Positions 51,001-63,870 of a stretch of DNA of 64,000 nucleotides are shown piece by piece. Each line of letters opens with the position of its first letter. The first letter of the stretch is position 1. Source of the DNA: Osmia lignaria lignaria (Eukaryota; Arthropoda; Insecta; Hymenoptera; Megachilidae). The DNA lies in NCBI RefSeq assembly GCF_051020975.1, contig NC_135032.1, positions 2,418,001-2,482,000 of the forward strand, written 5' to 3'. The notes beneath the pieces were generated by a model that ran no database searches, had not been told where the DNA came from, and saw only the letters and a list, made by a program, of their open reading frames with translations. The translations under genes were made by a program, and so were the position numbers.

Positions 51001-52278
51001 AGCTCAAAGGAACTGGCCTGACGGACATATTTCGAGATATTTCTTCTTCTTGTTGTTCTTCTTCTGCACAGCTAAGCTCGAAGTGGCATTTGCAGCTCGC
51101 AATAGTGCAGAGTTATCTCAAAGAAAGGGGCCACGGTGTTTCTGTATCTCTATTATGATGGTGCGGCTTCGGAACTTTTAAATATCTTGATATATCTCGA
51201 GAACTACGCGTCTGATCAAAAAATATCATAGAACATAAAAAGTAGGAAACTTAATTCTCTACAAAAAAGGTTTCTTAACATTTTGCCATAGCTCGCTTCG
51301 TTTCCGAGATATTTGCATATTTATCTCAAGGGAAGGGGCCTGACGGACATATTTCGAGATATTTCTTCTTCTTGTTGTTCTTCTTCTGCACAGCTAAGCT
51401 GGAAGTGGCATTTACAGCTCGCAATAGTGCAGAGTTATCTCAAAGAAAGGGGCCACGGTGTTTCTGTATCTCTATTATGTTGGTGCGGCTTCGGAACTTT
51501 TAAATATCTTGATATATCTCGAGAACTACGCATCTGATCAAAAAATATCATAGAACATGAAAAGTAGAAAACTTAATTCTCTACAAAAAAGGTCTCTTAA
51601 CATTTTGCCATAGCTCTCTTCGTTTCCGAGATATTTGCAGATATATCTCAAGCGAAGGGGCCTGACGGACATATTTCGAGATATTTCTTTTTCTTGTTGT
51701 TCTTCTTCTGCACAGCTAAGCTGGAAGTGGCATTTGCGGCTCGCACTGGTGCACAGTTATCTCCAAGAAAGGGGCCACGGTGTTTCTGTATCTCTATTAT
51801 GTTGGTGCGGCTTCGGAACTTTTAAATATCTCGATATATCTCGAAAACTACGCTTCTGATCAAAAAATATCATAGAACCTAAATTGTAGGAAACATAATT
51901 CTCTACAAAAAAGGTCTCTAAACATTTTGCCATAGCTCGCTTCGTTTCCGAGATATTTGCAGATATATCTCAAGGGAAGGGGCCTGACGGACATATTTCG
52001 AGATATTTCTTCTTCTTGTTGTTCTTCTTCTGCACAGCTAAGCTGGAAGTGGCATTTGCAGCTCGCAATAGTGCAGAGTTATCTCAAAGAAAGGGGCCAC
52101 GGTGTTTCTGTATCTCTATTATGTTGGTGCGGCTTCGGAACTTTTAAATATCTTGATATATCTCGAGAACTACGCATCTGATCAAAAAATATCATAGAAC
52201 ATAAAAAGTAGGAAACTTAATTCTCTACAAAAAAGGTCTCTTAACATTTTGCCATAGCTCGCTTCGTTTCCGAGATAT
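48093..52278 (+). repeat. decayed continuation of the 4-unit family
   Basis: Units 48093 and 48415 carry tagaaaac, gagtctg and aaaagcgg, marks of 46161 and 46483, six units earlier. 48737 is a foreign gcactagtgcagag unit with tttctttttc. 49059 and 49381 have cctcacgg. 49703-50990 again follows the 4-unit order, as do 50991 and 51313. 51635 has tctcaagcgaag and ctccaag, and 51957 is an ordinary type A unit. The order is recognisable but broken, so this looks like the margin of the homogenised 34.5-48 kb block. Confidence 0.78.
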
Positions 52279-53888
52279 TTGCAGATTTATCTCAAGGGAA
52301 GGGGCCTAACGGACATATTTCGAGATATTTCTTCTTCTTGTTGTTCTTCTTCTGCACAGCTAAGCTGGAAGTGGCATTTGCGGCTCGCAATAGTGCAGAG
52401 ATATCTCAAAGAAAGGGGCCACGGTGTTTCTGTATCTCTATTATGTTGGTGCGGCTTCGGAACTTTTAAATATCTTGATATATCTCGAGAACTACGCGTC
52501 TGATCAAAAAATATCATAGAACATGAAAAGTAGGAAACATAATTCTCTACAAAAAAGGTCTCTTAACATTTTGCCATAGCTCGCTTCGTTTCCGAGATAT
52601 TTGCAGATTTATCTCAAGGGAAGGGGCCTGACGGACATATTTCGAGATATTTCTTCTTCTTGTTGTTCTTCTTCTGCACAGCTAAGCTGGAAGTGGCATT
52701 TGCGGCTCGCACTAGTGCACAGTTATCTCAAAGAAAGGGGCCACGGTGTTTCTGTATCTCTATTATGTTGGTGCGTCTTCGGAACGTTTAAGTATCCCGA
52801 TATATCTCGAAAACTACGCTTCTGATCAAAAAATATCATAGAACATAAATTGTAGGAAACATAATTCTCTACAAAAAACGTCTCTTAACATTTTGCCATA
52901 GCTCGCTTCGTTTCCGAGATATTTGCAGATTCAGCTCAAAGGAACTGGCCTGACGGACATATTTCGAGATATTTCTTCTTCTTGTTGTTCTTCTTCTGCA
53001 CAGCTAAGCTGGAAGTGGCATTTACAGCTCGCAATAGTGCAGAGTTATCTCAAAGAAAGGGGCCACGGTGTTTCTGTATCTCTATTATGTTGGTGCGGCT
53101 TCGGAACTTTTAAATATCTTGATATATCTCGAGAACTACGCATCTGATCAAAAAATATCATAGAACATGAAAAGTAGGAAACTTAATTCTCTACAAAAAA
53201 GGTCTCTTAACATTTTGCCATAGCTCGCTTCGTTTCCGAGATATTTGCAGATTTATCTCAAGGGAAGGGGCCTAACGGACATATTTCGAGATATTTCTTC
53301 TTCTTGTTGTTCTTCTTCTGCACAGCTAAGCTGGAAGTGGCATTTGCGGCTCGCAATAGTGCAGAGATATCTCAAAGAAAGGGGCCACGGTGTTTCTGTA
53401 TCTCTATTATGTTGGTGCGGCTTCGGAACTTTTAAATATCTTGATATATCTCGAGAACTACGCGTCTGATCAAAAAATATCATAGAACATGAAAAGTAGG
53501 AAACATAATTCTCTACAAAAAAGGTCTCTTAACATTTTGCCATAGCTCGCTTCGTTTCCGAGATATTTGCAGATTTATCTCAAGGGAAGGGGCCTGACGG
53601 ACATATTTCGAGATATTTCTTCTTCTTGTTGTTCTTCTTCTGCACAGCTAAGCTGGAAGTGGCATTTGCGGCTCGCACTAGTGCACAGTTATCTCAAAGA
53701 AAGGGGCCACGGTGTTTCTGTATCTCTATTATGTTGGTGCGTCTTCGGAACGTTTAAGTATCCCGATATATCTCGAAAACTACGCTTCTGATCAAAAAAT
53801 ATCATAGAACATAAATTGTAGGAAACATAATTCTCTACAAAAAACGTCTCTTAACATTTTGCCATAGCTCGCTTCGTTTCCGAGATAT
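52279..53888 (+). repeat. 3-unit higher-order repeat (966 bp), 1.7 copies
   Basis: Units 52279 (cctaacgg, gagatatctc, gcgtctg) and 52601 (gtgcgtcttcggaacg, tatcccgat) are repeated by 53245 and 53567 without a visible difference. Between them lies 52923, a gattcagctc unit. The third unit of copy 2 is replaced at about 53873 by the start of the displaced 1.47-kb block. Homologous extent is about 52210-52910 against 53176-53876. Confidence 0.85.
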
Positions 53889-55345
53889 TTGCAGATTTAT
53901 CTCAAGGGAAGGGGCCTGACGGACATATTTCGAGATATTTCTTCTTCTTGTTGTTCTTCTTCTGCACAGCTAAGCTGGAAGTGGCATTTGCGGCTCGCAC
54001 TAGTGCAGAGTTATCTCAAAGAAAGGGGCCACGGTGTTTCTGTATCTCTATTATGTTGGTGCGGCTTCGGAACTTTTAAATATCTCGATATATCTCGAAA
54101 ACTACGCTTCTGATCAAAAAATATCATAGAACATAAATTGTAGGAAACATAATTCTCTACAAAAAAGGTCTCTGAACATTTTGCCATACCTCTCTTCGTT
54201 TCCGAGATATTTGCAGATTTATCTCAAGGGAAGGGGCCTGACGGACATATTTCGAGATATTTCTTCTTCTTGTTGTTCTTCTTCTGCACAGCTAAGCTGG
54301 AAGTGGCATTTGCAGCTCGCAATAGTGCAGAGTTATCTCAAAGAAAGGGGCCACGGTGTTTCTGTATCTCTATTATGTTGGTGCGGCTTCGGAACTTTTA
54401 AATATCTTGATATATCTCGAGAACTACGCTTCTGATCAAAAAATATCATAGAACATAAATTGTAGGAAACATAATTCTCTACAAAAAAGGTCTCTTAACA
54501 TTTTGCCATAGCTCGCTTCGTTTCCGAGATATTTGCAGATATATCTCAAGGGAAGGGGCCTGACGGAAATATTTCGAGATATTTCTTCTTCTTGTTGTAC
54601 TTCTTCTGCACAGCTAAGCTGGAAGTGGCATTTACAGCTCGCAATAGTGCAAAGTTATCTCAAAGAAAGGGGCGACGGTGTTTCTGTATCTCTATTATGT
54701 TGGTGCGGCTTCGGAACTTTTAAATATCTTGATATATCTCGAGAACTACGCATCTGATCAAAAAATATCATAGAACATAAAAAGTAGGAAACTTAATTCT
54801 CTACAAAAAAGGTCTCTTAACATTTTGCCATAGCTCGCTTCGTTTCCGAGATATTTGCAGATTTATCTCAAGGGAAGGGGCCTGACGGACATATTTCGAG
54901 ATATTTCTTCTTCTTGTTGTTCTTCTTCTGCACAGCTAAGCTGGAAGTGGCATTTGCGGCTCGCACTAGTGCAGAGTTATCTCAAAGAAAGGGGCCACGG
55001 TGTTTCTGTATCTCTATTATGTTGGTGCGGCTTCGGAACTTTTAAATATCTCGATATATCTCGAAAACTACGCTTCTGATCAAAAAATATCATAGAACAT
55101 AAATTGTAGGAAACATAATTCTCTACAAAAAAGGTCTCTGAACATTTTGCCATAGCTCGCTTCGTTTCCGAGATATTTGCAGATATATCTCAAGGGAAGG
55201 GGCCTGACGGACATATTTCGAGATATTTCTTCTTCTTGTTGTTCTTCTTCTGCACAGCTAAGCTGGAAGTGGCATTTGCGGCTCGCACTAGTGAAGAGTT
55301 ATCTCAAAGAAAGGGGCCACGGTGTTTCTGTATCTCTATTATGTT
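53873..55345 (+). repeat. 1.47-kb block also present at 12714-14186, copy 2
   Basis: This is the right-hand partner of 12714-14186, identical by eye over about 1473 bp. It includes gccatacctctc (54185), gacggaaat (near 54565), ttgtac, gggcgacgg and agtgaagag. On its left lies the 3-unit HOR; on its right a single unit with gttcgtgcgg and gcgtctg leads into the heterogeneous right end. Both edges fall inside units, which fits conversion or exchange between units rather than insertion of whole units. Confidence 0.88.
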
Positions 55346-58300
55346 CGTGCGGCTTCGGAACTTTTAAATATCTTGATATATCTCGAGAACTACGCGTCTG
55401 ATCAAAAAATATCATAGAACATAAAAAGTAGGAAACATAATTCTCTACAAAAAAGGTCTCTCAACATTTTGCCATAGCTCGCTTCGTTTCCGAGATATTT
55501 GCAGATTTATCTCAAGGGAAGTGGCCTGACGGACATATTTCGAGATATTTCTTCTTCTTGTTGTTCTTCTTCTGCACAGCTAAGCTGGAAGTGGCATTTG
55601 CGGCTCGCACTAGTGCAGAGTTATCTCAAAGAAAGGGGCCACGGTGTTTCTGTATCTCTATTATGTTGGTGCGGCTTCGGAACTTTTAAATATCTTGATA
55701 TATCTCGAGAACTACGCATCTGATCAAAAAATATCATAGAACATAAAAAGTAGGAAACTTAATTCTCTACAAAAAAGGTCTCTTAACATTTTGCCATCGC
55801 TCGCTTCGTTTCCGAGATACTTGCAGATTTATCTCAAGGGAAGGGTCCTGATGGACATATTTCGAGATATTTCTTCTTCTTGTTGTTCTTCTTCTGCACA
55901 GCTAAACTGGAAGTGGCATTTCCAGCTCGCAATCGTGCAGAGTAATCTCAAAGAAAGGGGCCACGGTGTTTCAGTATCTCTATTATGTTGGTGCGGCTTC
56001 GGAACTTTTAAATATCTTGATATATCTCGAGAACTACGCCTCTGATCGAAAAATATCATACAACTTAAAAAGTAGGAAACTTAATTCTCTACAAAAAAGG
56101 TCTCCTAACATTTTGCCATAGCTCGCTTCGTTTCCGAGATATTTGCAGATTTATCTCAAGGGAAGTGGCCTGACGGACATATTTCGAGATATTTCTTCTT
56201 CTTGTTGTTCTTCTTCTGCACAGCTAAGCTGGAAGTGGCATTTGCAGCTCGCAATAGTGCAGAGTTATCGCAAAGAAAGGGGCCACGGTGTTTCTGTATC
56301 TCTATTATGTTGGTGCGGCTTCGGAACTTTTAAATATCTTGATATATCTCGAGAACTACGCCTCTGATCGAAAAATATCATAGAACATAAAAGGTAGGAA
56401 ACTTAATTCTCTACAAAAAAGGTCTCTTAACGTTTTGCAATAGCTCGCTTCGTTTCCGAGATATTTGCAGATTTATCTCAAGGGAAGGGTCCTGACGGAC
56501 ATATTTCGAGATATTTCTTCTTCTTGTTGTTCTTCTTCTGCACAGCTAAGCTGGAAGTGGCATTTGCAGCTCGCAATAGTGCAGAGTTATCTCAAAGAAA
56601 GGGGCCACGGTGTTTCTGTACCTCTATTATGTTGGTGCAGCTTCGGAGCTTTTACATATCATGATATATCTCGAGAACTACGCATCTGATCAAAAAATAT
56701 CATAGAACATAAAAAGTAGGAAACTTAATTCTCTACAAAAAAGGTCTCTTAACATTTTGCCATAGCTCGCTTCGTTTCCGAGATATTTGCAGATTTATCT
56801 CAAGGGAAGGGGCCTGACGGACATATTTCGAGATATTTCTTCTTCTTGTTGTTCTTCTTCTGCACAGCTAAGCTGGAAGTGGCATTTGCAGCGCGCAATA
56901 GTGCAGAGTTATCTCAAAGAAAGGGGCCACGGTGTTTCTGTATCTCTATTATGTTGGTGCGGCTTCGGAACTTTTAAATATCTTGATATATCTCGAGAAC
57001 TACGCATCTGTTCAAAAAATATCATAGAACATAAAAAGTAGGAATCCTAATTTTCTACAAAAAAGGTCTCTTAACATTTTGCCGTAGCTCGCTTGGTTTC
57101 CGAGATATTTGCAGATTTATCTCAAGGGAAGGGGCCTGGCGGACATATTTCCTGATATTTCTTCTTCTTGTTGTTCTTCTTCTGCACAGCTAAGCTGGAA
57201 GTGGCATTTGCAGCTCGCAATAGTGCAGAGTTATCGCAAAGAAAGGGGCCACGGTGTTTCTGTATCTCTATTATGTTGGTGCGGCTTCGGAACTTTTAAA
57301 TATCTTGATATATCTCGAGAACTACGCATCTGATCAAAAAATATCATAAAACATAAAAAGTAGGAAACTTAATTCTCTGCAAAAAAGGTCTCTTAACGTT
57401 TTGCAATAGCTCGCTTCGTTTCCGAGATATTTGTAGATTTATCTCAAGGGAAGGGTCCTGACGGACATATTTCGAGATATTTCTTCTTCTTGTTGTTCTT
57501 CTTCTGCACAGCTAAACTGGAAGTGGCATTTCCAGCTCGCAATCATGCAGAGTTATCTCAAAGAGAGGGGCCACGGTGTTTCTGTATCTCTATTATGTTG
57601 GTGCGGCTTCGAAACTTTTAAATATCTTGATATATCTCGAGAACTACGCCTCTGATCGAAAAATATCATAGAACATAAAAAGTAGGAAACTTCATTCTCT
57701 ACAAAAAAGGTCTCTTAACATTTTGCCATAGCTCGCTTCGTTTCCGAGATATTTGCAGATTTATCTCAAGGGAAGGGGCCTGACGGACATATTTCGAGAT
57801 ATTTCTTCTTCTTGTTGTTCTTCTTCTGCACAGCTAAGCTGGAAGTGGCATTTGCTGCGCGCAATAGTGCAGAGTTATCTCAAAGAAAGGGGCCACGGTG
57901 ATTCTGTATCTCTATTATGTTGGTGCGGCTTCGGAACTTTTAAATATCTTGATATATCTCGAGAACTACGCATCTGATCAAGAAATATCATAAAACATAA
58001 AAAGTAGAGAACTTAATTCTCTACAAAAAAGGTCTCTTAACATTTTCCCATAGCTGGCATCCTTTCCGAGATATTTGCAGATTTAGTTCAAGGGAAGGGG
58101 CCTGACGGACATATTCCGAGATATTTCTTCTTCTTGTTGTTCTTCTTCTGCACAGCTAAGCTGGAAGTGGCATTTGCAGCTCGCAATAGTGCAGAGTTAT
58201 CGCAAAGAAAGGGGCCACGGTGTTTCTGTATCTCTATTATGTTGGTGCGGCTTCGGAACTTTTAAATATCTTGATATATCTCGAGAACTACGCATCTGAT

Positions 58301-58396
58301 CAAAAAATATCATAGAACATAAAAAGTAGGAAACCCAATTTTCTACAAAAAAGGTCTCTTAACGTTTTGCAATAGCTCGCTTCGTTTCCGAGATAT
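55346..58396 (+). repeat. heterogeneous right-hand region, first 8-unit spacing
   Basis: Units here carry many private changes. 55821 has gggtcctgatgg, ctaaactgg, agtaatctc and tcagtatc. 56143 has gggaagtgg, ttatcgc and gcctctgatcg. 56465 has gtacctc and tttacatatcatg. 57109 has ggcctggcgg and cctgatattt. 57431 has ttgtagattt. 57753 has tttgctgcgcgc and gtgattctg. 58075 has tggcatcc, atttagttc and atattccgag. The pair starting at 55821 recurs at 58397 (offset 2576 bp, eight units) with a few differences, so the HOR here is older than those at 19-26 and 41-48 kb. Confidence 0.78.
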
Positions 58397-61300
58397 TTGC
58401 AGATTTATCTCAAGGGAAGGGTCCTGATGGACATATTTCGAGATATTTCTTCTTCTTGTTGTTCTTCTTCTGCACAGCTAAACTGGAAGTGGCATTTCCA
58501 GCTCGCAATCGTGCAGAGTAATCTCAAAGAAAGGGGCCACGGTGTTTCTGTATCTCTATTATGTTGGTGCGGCTTCGGAACTTTTAAATATCTTGATATA
58601 TCTCGAGAACTACGCCTCTGATCGAAAAATATCATACAACATAAAAAGTAGGAAACTTAATTCTCTACAAAAAAGGTCTCCTAACATTTTGCCATAGCTC
58701 GCTTCGTTTCCGAGATATTTGCAGATTTATCTCAAGGGAAGTGGCCTGACGGACATATTTCGAGATATTTCTTCTTCTTGTTGTTCTTCTTCTGCACAGC
58801 TAAGCTGGAAGTGGCATTTGCAGCTCGCAATAGTGCAGAGTTATCGCAAAGAAAGGGGCCACGGTGTTTCTGTATCTCTATTATGTTGGTGCGGCTTCGG
58901 AACTTTTAAATATCTTGATATATCTCGAGAACTACGCCTCTGATCGAAAAATATCATAGAACATAAAAAGTAGGAAACTTAATTCTCTACAAAAAAGGTC
59001 TCTTAACATTTTGCCATAGCTCGCTTCGTTTCCGAGATATTTGCAGATTTATCTCAAGGGAAGGGGCCTGACGGACATATTTCGAGATATTTCTTCTTCT
59101 TGTTGTTCTTCTTCTGCACAGCTAAGCTGGAAGTGGCATTTGCAGCTCGCAATAGTGCAGAGTTATCGCAAAGAAAGGGGCTACGGTGTTTCTGTATCTC
59201 TATTATGTTGGTGCGGCTTCGGAACTTTCAAATATCTTGATATATCTCGAGAACTACGCATCTGATCAAAAAATATCATAGAACATAAAAAGTAGGAAAC
59301 CTAATTTTCTACAAAAAAGGTCTCTTGACATTTTGCCGTAGCTCGCTTCGTTTCCGAGATATTTGCAGATTTATCTCAAGGGAAGGGGCCTGACGGACAT
59401 ATTTCGAGATATTTCTTCTTCTTGTTGTTCTTCTTCTGCACAGCTAAGCTGGAAGTGGCATTTGCAACTCGCAATAGTGCAGAGTTATCGCAAAGAAAGG
59501 GGCCACGGTGTTTCTGTATCTCTATTATGTTGGTGCAGCTTCGGAGCTTTTAAATATCTTGATATATCTCGAGAACTACGCATCTGATCAAAAAATATCA
59601 TAGAACATAAAAAGTAGGAAACTTAATTCTCTACGAAAAAGGTCTCTTAACATTTTGCCATAGCTCGCTTCGTTTGCGAGATATTTGCAGATTTATCTCA
59701 AGGGAAGGGGCCTGACGGACATATTTCGAGATATTTCTTCTTCTTGTTGTTCTTCTTCTGCACAGCTAAGCTGGAAGTGGCATTTGCTGCGCGCAATAGT
59801 GCAGAGTTATCTCAAAGAAAGGGGCCACGGTGATTCTGTATCTCTATTATGTTGGTGCGGCTTCGGAACTTTTAAATATCTTGATATATCACGAGAACTA
59901 CGCATCTGATCAAGAAATATCATAAAACATAAAAAGTAGAAAACTTAATTCTCTACAAAAAAGGTCTCTTAACATTTTCCCATAGCTGGCATCGTTTCCG
60001 AGATATTTGCAGATTTAGCTCAAGGGAAGGGGCCTGACGGACATATTCCGAGATATTTCTTCTTCTTGTTGTTCTTCTTCTGCACAGCTAAGCTGGAAGT
60101 GGCATTTGCAGCTTGCAATAGTGCAGAGTTATCGCAAAGAAAGGGGCCACGGTGTTTCTGTATCTCTATTATGTTGGTGCGGCTTCGGAACTTTTAAATA
60201 TCTTGATATATCTCGAGAACTACGCATCTGATCAAAAAATATCATAGAACATAAAAAGTAGGAAACCTAATTTCCTACAAAAAAGGTCTCTTAACATTTT
60301 GCCGTAGCTCGCTTCGTTTCCGAGATATTTGCAGATTTATCTCAAGGGAAGGGGCCTGACGGACATATTTCGAGATATTTCTTCTTCTTGTTGTTCTTCT
60401 TCTGCACAGCTAAGCTGGAAGTGGCATTTGCAGCGCGCAATAGTGCAGAGTTATCTCAAAGAAAGGGGCCACGGTGTTTCTGTATCTCTATTATGTTGGT
60501 GCGGCTTCGGAACTTTTCAATATCTTGATATATCTCGAGAACTACGCATCTGATCAAAAAATATCATAGAACATAAAAAGTAGGAAACTTAATTCTCTAC
60601 AAAAAAGGTCTCTTAACATTTTCCCATAACTGGCATCGTTTCCGAGATATTTGCAGATTTATCTCAAGGGAAGGGGCCTGACGGACATATTCCGAGATAT
60701 TTCTTCTTCTTGTTGTTCCTCTTCTGCACAGCTAAGCTGGAAGTGGCATTTGCAGCTCGCAATAGTGCAGAGTTATCTCAAAGAAAGGGGCCACGGTGTT
60801 TCTGTATCTCTATTATGTTGGTGCGGCTTCGAAACTTTTAAATATCTTGATATATCTCGAGAACTACGCCTCTGATCGAAAAATATCATAGAACATAAAA
60901 AGTAGGAAACCTAATTCTCTACAAAAAAGGTCTCTTAACATTTTGCCATAGCTCGCTTCGTTTCCGAGATATTTGTAGATTTATCTCAAGGGAAGGGGCC
61001 TGACGGACATATTTCGAGATATTTCATCTTCTTGTTGTTCTTCTTCTGCACAGCTAAGCTGGAAGTGGCATTTGCAGCTCGCAATAGTGCAGAGTTATCG
61101 CAAAGAAAGGGGCCACGGTGTTTCTGTATCTCTATTATGTTGGTGCAGCTTCGGAGCTTTTAAATATTTTGATATATCTCGAGAACTACGCATCTGATCA
61201 AAAAATATCATAGAACATAAAAAGTAGGAAACTTAATTCTCTACAAAAAAGGTCTCTTAACATTTTGCCATAGCTCGCTTCGTTTCCGAGATATTTGCAG

Positions 61301-63870
61301 ATTTATCTCAAGGGAAGGGGCCTGACGGACATATTTCGAGATATTTCTTCTTCTTGTTGTTCTTCTTCTGCACAGCTAAGCTGGAAGTGGCATTTGCTGC
61401 GCGCAATAGTGCAGAGTTATCTCAAAGAAAGGGGCCACGGTGATTCTGTATCTCTATTATGTTGGTGCGGCTTCGGAACTTTTAAATATCTTGATATATC
61501 TCGAGAACTACGCATCTGATCAAAAAATATCATAGAACATAAAAAGTAGGAAACTTAATTCTCTACAAAAAAGGTCTCTTAACATTTTGCCATAGCTCGC
61601 TTCGTTTCCGAGATATTTGCAGATTTATCTCAAGGGAAGGGGCCTGACGGACATATTTCGAGATATTTCTTCTTCTTGTTGTTCTTCTTCTGCACAGCTA
61701 AGCTGGAAGTGGCATTTGCTGCGCGCAATAGTGCAGAGTTATCTCAAAGAAAGGGGCCACGGTGTTTCTGTATCTCTATTATGTTGGTGCGGCTTCGGAA
61801 CTTTTAAATATCTTGATATATCTCGAGAACTACGCATCTGATCAAAAAATATCATAGAACATAAAAAGTAGGAAACTTAATTCTCTACAAAAAAGGTCTC
61901 TTAACATCTTCCCATAGCTGGCATCGTTTCCGAGATATTTGCAGATTTAGCTCAAGGGAAGGGGCCTGACGGACATATTCCGAGATATTTCTTCTTCTTG
62001 TTGTTCCTCTTCTGCACAGCTAAGCTGGAAGTGGCATTTGCAGGTCGCAATAGTGCAGAGTTATCTCAAAGAAAGGGGCCACGGTGTTTCTGTATCTCTA
62101 TTATGTTGGTGCGGCTTCGGAACTTTTAAATATCTCGATATATCTCGAAAACTACGCTTCTGATCAAAAAATATCAGAGAACGTAAATTGTAGGAAACAT
62201 AATTCTCTACAAAAAAGGTCTCCTAACATTTTGCCATAGCTCGCTTCGTTTCCGAGATATTTGCAGATTTATCTCAAGGGAAGGGGCCTGACGGACATAT
62301 TTCGAGATATTTCTTCTTCTTGTTGTTCTTCTTCTGCACAGCTAAGCTGGAAGTGGCATTTGCAGCTCGCAATAGTGCAGAGTTATCTCAAAGAAAGGGG
62401 CCACGGTGTTTCTGTATCTCTATTATGTTGGTGCGGCTTCGGAACTTTTAAATATCTTGATATATCTCGAGAACTACGCATCTGATCAAAAAATATCGTA
62501 CAACATAAAAAGTAGGAAACTTAATTCTCTACAAATAAGGTCTCTAAACATTTTGCCATAGCTCGCATGGTTTCCGAGATATTTGCAGATTTATCTCGAG
62601 GGAAGGGGCCTGACGGACATATTTCGAGATATTTCTTCTTCTTGTTGTTCTTCTTCTGCACAGCTAAGCTGGAAGTGGCATTTGCAGCGCGCAATAGTGC
62701 AGAGTTATCTCAAAGAAAGGGGCCACGGTGTTTCTGTATCTCTATTATGTTGGTGCGGCTTCGGAACTTTTAAATATCAGGATATATCTCGAGAACTACG
62801 CATCTGATCAAAAAATATCATAGAACATAAAAAGTAGGAATCCTAATTTTCTACAAAAAAGGTCTCTTAACATTTTGCCGTAGCTCGCTTTGTTTCCGAG
62901 ATATTTGCAGATTTATCTCAAGGGAAGGGGTCTGACGGACATATTTCGAGATATTTCTTCTTTTTGTTGTTCTTCTTCTGCACAGCTAAGCTGGAAGTGG
63001 CATTTGCAGTTCGCAATAGTGCAGAGTTATCTCAAAAACAGGGGCCACGGTGTTTCTGTATCTCTATTATGTTGGTGCGGCTTCGGAACTTTTAAATATC
63101 TTGATATATCTCGAGAACTACGCATCCGATCAAAAAATATCATAGAACATAAAAAGTAGGAAACTTAATTCTCTACAAAAAAGGTCTCTTAACATTTTGC
63201 CATAGCTCGCTTCGTTTCCGAGATATTTGCAGATTTATCTCGAGGGAAGGGGCCTGACGGACATATTTCGAGATATTTCTTCTTCTTGTTGTTCTTCTTC
63301 TGCACAGCTAAGCTGGAAGCGGCATTTGCGGCTCGCACTAGTGCAGAGTTATCTCAAAGAAAGGGGCCACGGTGTTTCTGTATCTCTATTATGTTGGTGC
63401 GGCTTCGGATCTTTTAAATATCTCGATATATCTCGAAAACTACGCTTCTGATCAAAAAATATCATAGAACATAAATTGTAGGAAACCTAATTCTCTACAA
63501 AAAAGGTCTCTTAACATTTTGCCATAGCTCGCTTCGTTTCCGAGATATTTGCAGATATATCTCAAGGGAAGGGGCCTGACGGACATATTTCGAGATATTT
63601 CTTCTTCTTGTTGTTCTTCTTCTGCACAGCTAAGCTGGAAGTGGCATTTACAGCTCGCAATAGTGCAGAGTTATCTCAAAGAAAGGGGCCACGGTGTTTC
63701 TGTATCTCTATTATGTTGGTGCGGCTTCGGAACTTTTAAATATCTTGATATATCTCGAGAACTACGCATCTCATCAAAAAATATCATAGAACATGAAAAG
63801 TAGGAAACTTAATTCTCTACCAAAAAGGTCTCTTAACATTTTGCCATAGCTCTCTTCGTTTCCGAGATAT
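58397..63870 (+). repeat. heterogeneous right-hand region, 5- and 6-unit spacings
   Basis: The tttgctgcgcgc/gtgattctg unit recurs at 57753, 59685 and 61295 (spacings of six and five units). The tggcatcg/atattccgag unit lies at 58075, 60007, 60651 and 61939, each copy with its own extra changes. Other private marks are ttgtagattt (60973), tatcaggatat (62767 region), ctcgaggg heads (62583, 63227) and tagaagttcgc-like changes near 63005. No two stretches longer than a unit or two look identical. The region is still in 322-bp register throughout. Confidence 0.78.

Noticed and set aside
175..63803. Roughly 180 similar sense reading frames of 74 codons as a small-protein gene family
   Set aside because: They start at TTG in a eukaryotic-type repeat, shift frame from unit to unit because 322 is not a multiple of three, and carry stops or frameshifts in many copies. 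No promoter or coding signature was seen beyond unit conservation.
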